Shown here piece after piece: positions 31,246 through 39,447 of a stretch of DNA of 64,000 nucleotides. The first letter of the stretch is position 1, and each line of letters opens with the position of its first letter. The notes below the pieces were generated by a model. It made no database searches. It saw only the letters and a list, made by a program, of their open reading frames with translations, and was not told where the DNA came from. The stretch spans positions 62,001 to 126,000 of the forward strand of contig VSSA01000007.1 in the NCBI GenBank assembly GCA_008123405.1. The letters are read 5' to 3'. Source of the DNA: Nocardioides sp. BGMRC 2183 (GTDB lineage: Bacteria; Actinomycetota; Actinomycetes; Propionibacteriales; Nocardioidaceae). A program made the translations under genes and the position numbers.

Positions 31246-31595
31246 GCGCCACCGAGGCCGACCGTCTCCGAGGCCACGAGTTCCTGCCCGACGCCGACGT
31301 GCTCGCCGCGGTCCCCTCGCTGTACGAGACGGAGTCGGTGCCAGCCGCCGAGAAGGTCATCCACTTGCACTACTTCGTGGGCTCCTGCGACTGGTGGGTG
31401 GCCGAGCTCGATGAGGATGCGCGGATCGCTTTCGGATTCGCGAGCCTCAGCGCTAGCGGCGCCGAGTGGGGCTACGTGGACCTTCACGAACTCAGGGCGG
31501 TGGTCGCGCGGCCGCACGGCTATCCCGTGGTCGTAGAGCGAGACCTCGGGTGGGCCCCGACGCCCTTCTCGCAGGTCGGGACGCTGCGCGCGTGA
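31242..31595 (+). CDS. DUF2958 family protein
   Basis: 117 residues. The pattern VPSLYETESVPAAEKVIHLHYF, then WWVAELDEDARIAFGFASL, GYVDLHELR and VERDLGWAPTPFSQV, matches the DUF2958 family found on plasmids, phages and ICEs. No activity is known. It is translationally coupled to the preceding zinc-finger gene through a GTGA overlap. Confidence 0.8.
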   Translation: MSATEADRLRGHEFLPDADVLAAVPSLYETESVPAAEKVIHLHYFVGSCDWWVAELDEDARIAFGFASLSASGAEWGYVDLHELRAVVARPHGYPVVVERDLGWAPTPFSQVGTLRA

Positions 31596-31725
31596 GGTCG
31601 ACAGAGGCGCACCGCGCTGGATACTTACATCGGTGTCATTCGGGGCTACGCTGTGGTCAGTCACGGCAGCGTGAGTGTCGGCGGGGGCGTCTAGCGTCCC
31701 GGTCGCTCACAGAAGGAGAGAAAGC

Positions 31726-32694
31726 TTGAAGGACAATAAGACGGCTCCCTCGCTGACCGTGGCTTCGTTCTTCGCCGGTATCGGCGGGTTCGACCTCGGC
31801 TTCGAGCGTGCCGGGATGCGCACTGTCTGGCAGTGCGAGATCAAGGATTTCTGCCAGGACGTGCTCAAGCACCGCTGGCCCGACGTGCCCAAGGCAACGG
31901 ACATTCGAGAGGTGAAGGCAAGTGACATCCCTGATGCAACGGTCTGGGCCGGAGGCTTCCCCTGCCAAGACGTCTCACTTGCTCGAATGGGCCCGCGCAG
32001 TGGACTCCGGGGCAAGCAGTCGGGGCTCTTCTATGAGTTTGCTCGACTACTTGGCGAAGCTCGCCCCCCTGTTGTCATCCTCGAAAACGTTGCGGGCCTC
32101 CTCTCTTCCCACGAAGGACGAGATTTCGCAGTCGTCGTTCGGACGCTGGCCGACCTCGGGTATGGCGTGGCGTGGCGAGTGCTTGACAGTCGCTACTTCG
32201 GCGTCCCCCAGTCACGCACCCGAGTCTTCATTGTCGGAACTCTTGGAGGACCGGCCCGCGCCGGCGCGGTACTTTTTGAGCCCGAACGCGGCGACCGGGA
32301 TCTTGAGAAGAGCCGACAGGATGGGACGAAATCTGTTTCCCCCTTTCAGATCTGCGTTGGAGATCCTGAGCGGGGCTTCGTCAAGAAGCTAGCCCACTGC
32401 CTCTACGCCGAGAGCGCCCGTCACACCGGCACTGACTGGTCGCGGAACTACGTCTCGTACCCCGACGGCCGTGTGCGCCGCCTGACGCCGCTGGAGACAG
32501 AGCGCCTGCAGGGTTTCCCCGACGGGTGGACCAACGTGGACACCTTCGGCGGGAACATCGACAAGCTCGACTCCGCCCGCTACCACGCGTGCGGCAACGC
32601 GGTGACGGTGAACGTCGCCGAGTGGCTGGGGGGCCGGATCGCCGAGGTCATGGCCGACTACGCAGACGACCCGGCCAAGGTGGTCGTTGCCTAA
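31726..32694 (+). CDS. DNA (cytosine-5)-methyltransferase (Dcm family)
   Basis: 322 residues from TTG 31726, which has a GAAGGAG site about 7 nt upstream. All key motifs are present: I (FFAGIGGFDLGFERAG), IV with the catalytic cysteine (GGFPCQDVS, about residue 80), VI (ENVAGL), VIII (PQSRTRVFIVG) and X (CGNAVTVNVAEWLG). The variable target-recognition region (~185-270) is short. It methylates cytosine in a specific site that cannot be read from sequence. Its stop overlaps by 4 nt the stop of the convergent HNH endonuclease, and vsr is nearby, forming a restriction-modification and repair set. Confidence 0.95.
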   Translation: MKDNKTAPSLTVASFFAGIGGFDLGFERAGMRTVWQCEIKDFCQDVLKHRWPDVPKATDIREVKASDIPDATVWAGGFPCQDVSLARMGPRSGLRGKQSGLFYEFARLLGEARPPVVILENVAGLLSSHEGRDFAVVVRTLADLGYGVAWRVLDSRYFGVPQSRTRVFIVGTLGGPARAGAVLFEPERGDRDLEKSRQDGTKSVSPFQICVGDPERGFVKKLAHCLYAESARHTGTDWSRNYVSYPDGRVRRLTPLETERLQGFPDGWTNVDTFGGNIDKLDSARYHACGNAVTVNVAEWLGGRIAEVMADYADDPAKVVVA

Positions 32695-33860
32695 TAGTCC
32701 TCGAGCCCCTCGTACAACTTCTCGATGTACGAGGGGCCAGGGCGGTCCGCGGCCTTCGTGGGCAGACGGTCCTCAGGTATCGGCCCGGTCGCCTGTCCAA
32801 GCGCGGCCAATGTCTCCTGGTCGGTAATGAGCCCCGCGTAGCGTGGGTTGAGCTCGACCGAGTAGGCGCCACCCTCGTGCCGCAGCAGGAGAACGTGGGC
32901 GTCGAACGCCCAGTGGTCGCGCTTGCAGAGCAGGATGCCGTTCTGAACGACGTCGAGGTCGTACTGGCCCCACGGCAGGATGTGCGCGGCATCTACGCCG
33001 GCGCGGGCGAGGCCGGGGATGTCGAGGGCCCGCATGCCGCAGAACGCGCACCGGAAGTCGTAGGCCTTCTGGACAGCTTTCTTGAACTGCTCGTGTGATG
33101 CGCCGCGCGCCTTGGCAAGGCGGTACTCGGACTCGATGCGGATCCGGATCTCAGGGAGGTCCTCGGGCGCCTCGGTAGGGGGCGGGAGCTCGATGCCGCC
33201 CGACAGGCCCGCGAGAACCTCAAGCGCGGGAAGAGGATCTGCGCCAGGGATGTAGCCCGGCGCCCCAACCTCTGCCAGCGCGGCGATGACGGTGTGGACC
33301 GCCTTCTCCGCGGCCGTCCCGATCGTCGTGTCGTCGATGACCCGCTGCCGGTGCGCGAGAACCGCGAGGCCGACCGCCTCCGGCAGCACCTCGGCCTGCT
33401 CCCACACCGCCTGCAGTCGGGCGAAGCGCTGCTGCGCGTCCATGTCGAGCTTGTGGGCGTCGTCGTTCGCGGGGCCGGACCGCGCCGTGAAGATCGCGGG
33501 CCGGACGACGGCCATGGAGTCATCGGTGCTGACGAGCGAGACCTGAACGTCGAGGATGTAGCCGTTCTCCAGCACGATCGGTTGGCCGTGGGTGACCTTG
33601 GCTTCCTCGCGGATGCTCTTCGGGAGAAGGCCCAGGGCTGCGGCCTGCCGCTGGATGTGGGGAACCCCGGACTGTGTGATCCGTAGTCGCCGCTTGCCGC
33701 CCTGATTGCTCAGGGCGACCTCGGTCTCCTTCTGACCGAAGGGGGTATCCCAGAGGAAGCCGTGGTCCATCAGGTCGATCGCCGAGACGCCGCCCGTCTC
33801 CCCGACGAGCTCGTACTCGCCGCGTCCGCCGGAGGGCTGCTTTCGGAAGGTCAGGGGCAC
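32691..33860 (-). CDS. HNH restriction endonuclease partner of the methyltransferase
   Basis: 389 residues. The C-terminal third carries an HNH domain: CAFCGMRALD (C271, C274), AAHILPWGQYDLDVVQNG with the metal-binding His near 293, and LLCKRDHWAFD. This is the arrangement seen in many type II HNH restriction enzymes. The N-terminal ~240 residues have no recognised domain and probably read DNA sequence. The gene is tail to tail with the methyltransferase, a usual layout for type II systems. Identification as a restriction enzyme rests on this pairing. Confidence 0.85.
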   Translation of the reverse strand: MPLTFRKQPSGGRGEYELVGETGGVSAIDLMDHGFLWDTPFGQKETEVALSNQGGKRRLRITQSGVPHIQRQAAALGLLPKSIREEAKVTHGQPIVLENGYILDVQVSLVSTDDSMAVVRPAIFTARSGPANDDAHKLDMDAQQRFARLQAVWEQAEVLPEAVGLAVLAHRQRVIDDTTIGTAAEKAVHTVIAALAEVGAPGYIPGADPLPALEVLAGLSGGIELPPPTEAPEDLPEIRIRIESEYRLAKARGASHEQFKKAVQKAYDFRCAFCGMRALDIPGLARAGVDAAHILPWGQYDLDVVQNGILLCKRDHWAFDAHVLLLRHEGGAYSVELNPRYAGLITDQETLAALGQATGPIPEDRLPTKAADRPGPSYIEKLYEGLEDY

Positions 33861-33946
33861 CGGGCTGAGGTTACGGGCAGCCGGACGCCCTGTCCTCAGA
33901 CTCGGCCAAGGAGTGCGGACCCGGTGGCCGCCTACACTGCGGCCTC

Positions 33947-34231
33947 ATGAAGGGTCCCCTGCCGCCAGACGACCCCAGACACGGCACCACGAACGGCTAC
34001 GGCAACTGGGGGTGCCGGTGCGACCCATGCCGGGAGGCGAACCGCAAGAACCACCAAGCCTATGTGGAGAGGGTGCGTGGCACGGGTCAGCTGACCGGGG
34101 AAGGGGTCACGCACGGCACCGCCTACAGGTACCAGATGGGATGCCGCTGCGAGGAGTGCAGGGAGGCGCGCAACAAGAAGTCCCGGGAGGACAAGCGGCG
34201 AAAGCGGCAGGAACGCCGGTCGATGGAGTGA
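33947..34231 (+). CDS. Small basic protein with two CxCxxC repeats
   Basis: 94 residues built from an internal duplication: HGTTNGYGNWGCRCDPCREA near residue 14 and HGTAYRYQMGCRCEECREAR near residue 58. Each unit offers three cysteines and a histidine for zinc. The C-terminus is strongly basic (KKSREDKRRKRQERR). Similar short proteins are frequent in actinophages; the role is unknown, probably DNA or RNA binding. It lies just upstream of vsr with a 27-bp gap. Confidence 0.7.
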   Translation: MKGPLPPDDPRHGTTNGYGNWGCRCDPCREANRKNHQAYVERVRGTGQLTGEGVTHGTAYRYQMGCRCEECREARNKKSREDKRRKRQERRSME

Positions 34232-34258
34232 GCCACCCGGCGTGAATACGCTGGAGGC

Positions 34259-34666
34259 ATGGCTGAGGTAGCCCCTGGAGTCCGGCGCAGCATGCAGGGC
34301 AACCGCAGCCGCGACACCAAGCCAGAGCTCCTTCTCCGCTCATTGCTGCACGCACGCGGCCTGCGGTATCGGGTCAACCATCGGCTCCTGGGCACCCGCC
34401 ACACCGCGGACGTCGTGTTCACGCGGGCGAGGGTCGCGGTTTTTGTGGACGGGTGTTGGTGGCACAAGTGCCCCGAGCACTACAAGGAGCCGAAGAGCAA
34501 CACCAAGTACTGGCTGCCGAAGGTCGACCGCAACGTAGCCAGGGACGCGAAGGTCGACGCGCTGCTCGACGATGCGGGCTGGACGGTCGTCCGCGTTTGG
34601 GAGCACGAGGACCCAGTGGCGGTCGCCGACAGAGTCGAGCGTCTCGTCCGTGAGCGTCGGTCCTGA
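34259..34666 (+). CDS. vsr: Very short patch repair endonuclease Vsr
   Basis: 135 residues. The family pattern is complete: RSMQGNRSRDTKPELLLRSL at the N-terminus, then TADVVFTRARVAVFVDGCWW with the catalytic aspartate, HKCPEHYKEPKSNTKYWLPK with zinc ligands, and GWTVVRVWEHE. Vsr nicks next to T:G mismatches left by deamination of 5-methylcytosine, which fits the C5 methyltransferase 1.6 kb upstream. In actinobacteria and phages such genes often accompany type II systems. Confidence 0.95.
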   Translation: MAEVAPGVRRSMQGNRSRDTKPELLLRSLLHARGLRYRVNHRLLGTRHTADVVFTRARVAVFVDGCWWHKCPEHYKEPKSNTKYWLPKVDRNVARDAKVDALLDDAGWTVVRVWEHEDPVAVADRVERLVRERRS

Positions 34667-35094
34667 CCTGTGCGCAGGACTCGCGCGCTGGTGCCTGAAC
34701 TCTGTTGCTCTCGTGTGCCTGCTCGACGCGTCGGTCTGTGGCGAAGTGGTGCCCACATGGAGGTTCTGAGGCACCTGTGGGCGCGCCGCAGGCCCAAAGC
34801 CTGAGAAGGGTGCTCCGACCTCCCCAGGAGAGCCCAGAAGTGCCTGGGGCCAGGTCCAGAGAAGCTCAGGGCTCAGGGAGGTTGGTCGAGCGCCTGCAAG
34901 CCCCATCGACCGATCGGCGTCCCAGGCTCCTTCGGGCGAAACGTCATGGCGCTCATTGGTCAGCACGGGTTACTGTTGGCTCGCGTCGATCCCGGCATTG
35001 TCCACAGTGATGCGACGTCGCACTCTCAGCGGCCGAGAGGTTCCGTTCCTAGCGAACGGTCCTCTGGGCCGTTCCTTCATTTGAGGAGAGTCGC
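34667..35094. other. 428-bp non-coding region upstream of the excisionase-like gene
   Basis: No supported gene. It likely carries the promoter of the excisionase/replication operon. A palindrome CCGTTC-CTAGC-GAACGG at 35043-35059 lies about 35 bp before the GTG start and is the best operator candidate. GTTCC is repeated around it (35040-35076). Confidence 0.45.
35043..35059. promoter_or_regulatory. Palindrome CCGTTC-N5-GAACGG before the HTH gene
   Basis: Perfect 6-bp arms with a 5-nt spacer, 36 bp upstream of GTG 35095, whose GAGGAG ribosome site is at 35083-35088. The position suits an operator for autoregulation by the HTH protein or host repressor. Inferred. Confidence 0.4.
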
Positions 35095-35610
35095 GTGAGC
35101 ACCGAGCTCAGCCGCCTGCTGACCATCGACGACCTGGCCAAGGTCGCGAACGTCCCCCGCAACACCGTGCGCTCGTGGGTACGCGAGAACCGCGTGCCCT
35201 ACCTGAAGGCCGGACAGCTCGTCCGGTTCGATCCGGATGAAATCCGCGCCTGGCTGCGCCGCCACCACCCGCAGGTCGAACTGCCCCAGGCGGCTGGCCC
35301 GATTGGCCCGATCATCGTGGTTCAGCTGACCGAGTACACGCGCACCGAGATGCGTATCCCCGAGTTCAATTCCGACCTGCTGGTCGAGGGCCGCGGGGTG
35401 TTCGTGCCCGTGATCGCCTCGGTCGACGTGGCCGAATGTCGGGGTCTGGCGCTGCGAGGCAGGCCCACGGGAGCCTTCCTGCACTCTCCGGCGTGCCCGG
35501 TGTCGCTGTCCATCTACGGCTGCCTTGAGAACCCCGACGATGCGTCCATCGCTCGCTGCCCGCAGGTTGACCTCGGCGGCGGCTGCGCGACTGAGGAGCT
35601 CTCGTGGTGA
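35095..35610 (+). CDS. MerR/excisionase-type helix-turn-helix protein
   Basis: 171 residues. Residues 8-60 form an excisionase-family winged HTH (LTIDDLAKVANVPRNTVRSW, LVRFDPDEIRAWLRRH). The remaining ~100 residues contain a beta-rich, cysteine-containing domain without a known match. It may be the recombination directionality factor for the serine integrase, or a regulator of replication, since its last codons overlap the prim-pol start. Which role applies cannot be decided from sequence. Confidence 0.75.
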   Translation: MSTELSRLLTIDDLAKVANVPRNTVRSWVRENRVPYLKAGQLVRFDPDEIRAWLRRHHPQVELPQAAGPIGPIIVVQLTEYTRTEMRIPEFNSDLLVEGRGVFVPVIASVDVAECRGLALRGRPTGAFLHSPACPVSLSIYGCLENPDDASIARCPQVDLGGGCATEELSW

Positions 35611-38450
35611 GCGCCGCGGCAGACCGATCGCTGGAGAAGCTGTTCCAGGTTGTCGATCTCTACTACGACCGTGGCTGGTCCCTGATCCCGCTGAGGCCGG
35701 GAACCAAGGTCCCAGCGATGCAGGGAGTCACCGGGGGCGAGGGTCGCTACCTCAGTGCGCGGGAGGTCAAGGACGAACTGGCCGGCCGCGGCGGCGGAGG
35801 ACTCGCAATCAGGCTCCCTCGCGGGGTCGTCGGTCTGGACGTCGACGACTACATCAAGAACGGGCGGCGCAAGGAAGGCGGCGCGACCCTCCGCGCACTG
35901 GAGGCTGGGGAGATCGGCTTGACCCTCACCGTCGGCGGCGAGGCAGTCACGGTCGGGGGGCGGGCAGCGCCTCTCGGCGAGCTCCCTGCCGCTCCGAGAT
36001 CGAGCGCCAGGGCCGGTGACTCCGTCTCGGGCATCCGGTTCTTCGCGATCCCCGAGGGTTCTCCCGAGCCGAGCCGGGACCCCGGCCCGGATGTCGAGCT
36101 GATCCGGTGGAGCCACCGGTACGCGGTCGTCTCGCCGACCCGCCACCCCGAGACCGGCGAGACGTATCGCTGGTGGGGGCCGGACGACAACCCGTCCGAC
36201 GGCCCTCCCCGCGTGAGCGACCTCCCGAACCTGCCCGCGCCGTGGATGGGCCACCTGGCCGCGCCCACGGGGTCCGGGACCGGCGCGCTGACCGGCGCCG
36301 GCTCGGGCATCGCCGAGGGAGCGGCGGTCGAGTTCGCCCGCAACTGGCTGGATGTGCCCGACGCAGCTGACGCGGGCCTCTGCGCCGGAGTCGGGGTCAT
36401 CATCGCCGCCGCGCTCGCTGCCGCGCGCAGGGAAGGACCGACGGGTGTCGGGCGCGAGGACCTGAAGGGTCCGGTACTCAAGCTCGCGCAGGCCGGGGAG
36501 GCCGGATGCCTGGGCGCCAGGGCAGGGCTCGTGCGCGCACGCGACGCATATGTCTCCCTGCCCGACGGGGCCGACCACGAGACCAAGTTCCTCCACCTGC
36601 TGGGCACCACGCTCGACCGGGTCCAGAACCCCACCGACCGCCTCCGTGTGTGGCGATGCAGCGTGCACGCGCCCGACCACTTCGACCGAGAGGCCGCGCC
36701 AGTGACTGGCACCGAGCCGACGGCCGCCCCGTCTGCGCGTCGCCCCGTGAATCGGCAGAACGATGTCCAGCCCCTCGTCTTCGACGTGACCGACCGGGAC
36801 GAGGACGGCGCGCCGAAAGAACCCAGGAAGCGAGTCCTCGAGTACCGCAGGGGCGGCGCCGCGGACACGCGGCCGGGGCTGGACGTGACCAACCCGGGCG
36901 CGTTCTACGACTGGCTCCACGCCAACCTCGGCCGCGGCGAGCTGTCCGGAGTGTTCCGGCGCCACGGAGGGTTCGTCCGCGTCCCCCGCGTGGGCGAGGA
37001 GGGCTGGAAGCCCATGAGCGCCGTCGAGGGCTGCGACGACGGTCCCGCACAGGTCAGGGCCTTCGAGCCGACCGCGCTCGCCGACCTCCTGCAGCGGACG
37101 TTCTGGGTCTACAAGGAGAGGGAGGCCGTCGAGCGCGACGGCGCGGGGACGGTCGTCGGGATCGACTACGCCCGAACCCAGGCGACGGTGAACGTGGGCC
37201 TGCTCGGCGAGGCCGTCGCGGGCTCCGTCGAGTGGGAGGGCGTCCCGCCCGTCGCCTCGGTGAGTCACACGCCGCTGGTGAGGGCGGACGGATCGGTCCT
37301 CTCGGCGCCCGGCTACGACGCCGGGACCGCGATCCTCTACCTCCCCGAGGCGGGCTTCAGCCCGACCCGGGTCCCCGACGAGCCGGTGACCACCGGGCAG
37401 CTCGACTGGGCGCGCGCCAACATCGACTACCTGCTCTGCGACTTCCCGTTCGAGTCGGAGTCGCACAAGGCTAGCTACATCGCCCTCCTCCTGACCCCGC
37501 TGATGCGCGAGGTCGTCCCGCCCCCGTACCCGATGTTCATCGTCAACGCGCACCAGCGCGGCTCGGGCAAGACCCTGCTCGCGAGGGTCGCCGGAGCGCT
37601 CCACGGGTACGTCCACCGCCCGGCACTCCCGAGCGACGACGAGGAGCTGAGGAAGCAGTTCACCTCGATCATGCTGGGGACGACCGCGCCGCTGGTGAAC
37701 TTCGACAACGTCGAGGGGGTCATCCGCTCCAAGCAGCTGGCCAACCTCCTCACCACCGCAACATGGTCCGACAGGCCGCTGGGCCGGACGGCCTCAGTCG
37801 ACATGCGCAACGACCGGATCTGGCTGGTCACGGGGAACAACGTCAGGGTCGGAGGCGACCTGGCCCGGAGGGTCCAGTGGGTGACCGTGGACCCGGCCGA
37901 GGAGCGGCCCGAGCTCCGCACCGAGTTCAGGGAGCCCGACCTCGAGGGATACGTGCGGCGCCAGAGGGACAAGCTGCTCGTGGCGCTGCTGCTGATCGCC
38001 AAGGCGTGGGTCGAGAGGGGGATGCCTGTCGAGCGGGTCCGGTCAGACGGCTACGCGCGCTGGGCCGGGGTGATGAAGGCCGTGATCGAGGGCGCCGGAT
38101 GGAGTGGCTTCGAGGGCGTCGCCGAATCAGAAGACACCGTCCGGTCCGACGACGAGGTCGAGCTGGGCGTGCTGCTCGACGCGCTGCGAGCGGCCTTCGG
38201 TGCCGACGAGTTCCTGGTCAAGGACGTGAGGGCGCGGATCGAGGGCGCTGCGACGCCAGGGGAGGCGGCGTCGATCGCCGACCTGGACGACGCCATCCCG
38301 ATGTTCGTCAAGCTCTCTAAAGACAGGTGGAAGTCCCTCGGCCGCTACCTGCAGTCACACGAGAAGCAGTACGTGGACGGGCTGAGGGCGATCGTGGCGA
38401 AGCGCGGGCGGGACGGCATCAGCTGGCGCATCGACGGCAGGACGCGGTGA
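35607..38450 (+). CDS. Bifunctional DNA primase-polymerase with helicase/ATPase domain
   Basis: 947 residues. GTG 35607 gives the usual GTGA overlap; GTG 35604 is also possible. The N-terminal ~230 residues are a prim-pol domain: YYDRGWSLIPLRPGTKVPAM, then VVGLDVDDY near residue 77 with the metal-binding acidic pair, and a conserved His region near YAVVSPTRHPETGE. A middle region of unknown fold leads to a DnaB/D5-like ATPase with Walker A HQRGSGKTLLARVAG near 652, Walker B-like APLVNFDNVEG and VTGNNVRVGGDLARRVQWV. It should prime and unwind the element, acting on the repeats just downstream. Confidence 0.88.
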   Translation: MSAAADRSLEKLFQVVDLYYDRGWSLIPLRPGTKVPAMQGVTGGEGRYLSAREVKDELAGRGGGGLAIRLPRGVVGLDVDDYIKNGRRKEGGATLRALEAGEIGLTLTVGGEAVTVGGRAAPLGELPAAPRSSARAGDSVSGIRFFAIPEGSPEPSRDPGPDVELIRWSHRYAVVSPTRHPETGETYRWWGPDDNPSDGPPRVSDLPNLPAPWMGHLAAPTGSGTGALTGAGSGIAEGAAVEFARNWLDVPDAADAGLCAGVGVIIAAALAAARREGPTGVGREDLKGPVLKLAQAGEAGCLGARAGLVRARDAYVSLPDGADHETKFLHLLGTTLDRVQNPTDRLRVWRCSVHAPDHFDREAAPVTGTEPTAAPSARRPVNRQNDVQPLVFDVTDRDEDGAPKEPRKRVLEYRRGGAADTRPGLDVTNPGAFYDWLHANLGRGELSGVFRRHGGFVRVPRVGEEGWKPMSAVEGCDDGPAQVRAFEPTALADLLQRTFWVYKEREAVERDGAGTVVGIDYARTQATVNVGLLGEAVAGSVEWEGVPPVASVSHTPLVRADGSVLSAPGYDAGTAILYLPEAGFSPTRVPDEPVTTGQLDWARANIDYLLCDFPFESESHKASYIALLLTPLMREVVPPPYPMFIVNAHQRGSGKTLLARVAGALHGYVHRPALPSDDEELRKQFTSIMLGTTAPLVNFDNVEGVIRSKQLANLLTTATWSDRPLGRTASVDMRNDRIWLVTGNNVRVGGDLARRVQWVTVDPAEERPELRTEFREPDLEGYVRRQRDKLLVALLLIAKAWVERGMPVERVRSDGYARWAGVMKAVIEGAGWSGFEGVAESEDTVRSDDEVELGVLLDALRAAFGADEFLVKDVRARIEGAATPGEAASIADLDDAIPMFVKLSKDRWKSLGRYLQSHEKQYVDGLRAIVAKRGRDGISWRIDGRTR

Positions 38451-38475
38451 AATCCGTGTAGTGACGAAGACATCG

Positions 38476-38600
38476 CGCGGCTATGCGGTAGTGGTGGTAA
38501 TGATTCTGACCCAAAGGACTGTCTATCTGTCTGTCGTGTCTGTCAGGACAGCAGTAGGACAATGGGCCGAAATCATTACCACGAAAGCCGCATAGCCGCG
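38476..38600. repeat. Long inverted repeat with iteron-like loop after the replication gene
   Basis: Left arm CGCGGCTATGCGG (38476-38488), 5 variable nt, GTGGTAATGATT (38494-38505). The right arm at 38571-38600 is the exact complement of both blocks, again with 5 unmatched nt between. The 65-nt loop has overlapping TCTGTC/CTGTC copies and the small palindrome CTGTCAGGACAG. Could be a replication origin, a strong attenuator, or both. Confidence 0.7.
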
Positions 38601-38715
38601 TGAGGGGGACCCCCCTCGAGTTGACCAGGCGGCTGACTCGCCAAAGACCCAGGCGACCTGGACTCCTCATGACGGTCTGAGCGGGGAAGAAGCCAGGCGA
38701 TGGCCGGTGGGGTCC

Positions 38716-38731
38716 CCAGGTCGCGACCTGG
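38716..38731. repeat. Perfect 16-bp palindrome CCAGGTCGCGACCTGG
   Basis: Self-complementary over 16 bp, with a related gapped copy CCAGG-CGA-CCTGG at 38649-38661. Both are followed by GA(T)CTCCT-like sequence. Possible protein-binding sites in the origin region or in the promoter of the downstream GIY-YIG gene. Confidence 0.55.
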
Positions 38732-38875
38732 ATCTCCTGAGAGACGTTCAGGGGCAGGCGGTGCGCCTTGCTGGCGTTAAGCGCCAAGGTGTCACTCCCG
38801 AGTGCAGGGGGCTCTGACGACATAGAAGTGACGCCGATGGCCCCTCGCGCGCACGTTTCTTCGTACGTTTGAGCG

Positions 38876-39364
38876 ATGCGTCCGCAGACGTCACACCCAA
38901 GTGAGATCGAGGAGCTGGCCGACTGGTCCGAGTGGCTGCCATTCACAATCGCGAACGTCGCGACGGTGCCGAGGCTGCCGGGCGTGTACCTCTTCAGGCG
39001 ATCGACCACCGGCCCGTCTGTGGGCGCCGAGGACATCGCCTACGTCGGTCGCGCTGCCGAGCGGCGGGGCAAGGGCGTACAGGAGCGGCTGAGGATCTAT
39101 GTGACCGGTAGGGCACCGCACTCGGGGCTGGGGAATCTCGCCCTGGAGCGCGCCCTCGCGGACCTCGCGTGGCTTGGAGCGAGGCTCGAGCGTGTAGAAG
39201 CTGGTGACCGTATGACCGTTCAGGACTGGGCTCGCGACGCTGTCGCCTGGGCGTCTCTCGAGTTCAGCTACGCCACGGTGTCAGACGGCCCTGCCTCCGC
39301 GGCTCTGGAGAGCGCGACCATCGCGGCCCTGCACGATCACAACCTGTGGAACAGGCGGCGCTAG
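38876..39364 (+). CDS. GIY-YIG nuclease-like protein
   Basis: 162 residues. The GIY-YIG hallmark appears as PGVYLFRR followed by IAYVGRAAERRGKGVQERLR, with the catalytic arginine downstream, near residues 34-75. A C-terminal helix contains SAALESATIAALHDHNLWNR, where a conserved Glu is expected. Probably a DNA nicking or cleaving enzyme of unknown specificity. It is followed 84 bp later by an HNH protein, so the two may form a functional pair. Confidence 0.75.
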   Translation: MRPQTSHPSEIEELADWSEWLPFTIANVATVPRLPGVYLFRRSTTGPSVGAEDIAYVGRAAERRGKGVQERLRIYVTGRAPHSGLGNLALERALADLAWLGARLERVEAGDRMTVQDWARDAVAWASLEFSYATVSDGPASAALESATIAALHDHNLWNRRR

Positions 39365-39447
39365 TTCTCGCTGAAGCCTCTGGTGGCCCATATTTCCAAC
39401 GGATGGCGCGCCTCTGCGAATAGGTTCGGGTCAGAGAGGAGGCGGCC

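Larger units (their letters stand above)
38451..38875. other. 425-bp non-coding region, candidate replication origin
   Basis: No gene. It holds a 30-bp imperfect inverted repeat (38476-38505 / 38571-38600) whose loop is rich in CTGTC/TGTCT units, a 16-bp perfect palindrome CCAGGTCGCGACCTGG at 38716-38731 and a related CCAGGCGACCTGG at 38649-38661. The location immediately 3' of the prim-pol gene is typical for an origin. Inferred. Confidence 0.55.

Noticed and set aside
35514-37616. A 700-codon minus-strand frame opposite the prim-pol gene
   Set aside because: No motif, no ribosome site, and the plus strand carries intact prim-pol and Walker motifs.
38649-38731. CCAGG palindromes read as recognition sites of the element's own Dcm-like methyltransferase
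   Set aside because: The methyltransferase specificity cannot be inferred from sequence, and CCWGG-like sites are expected often by chance in this GC-rich DNA.
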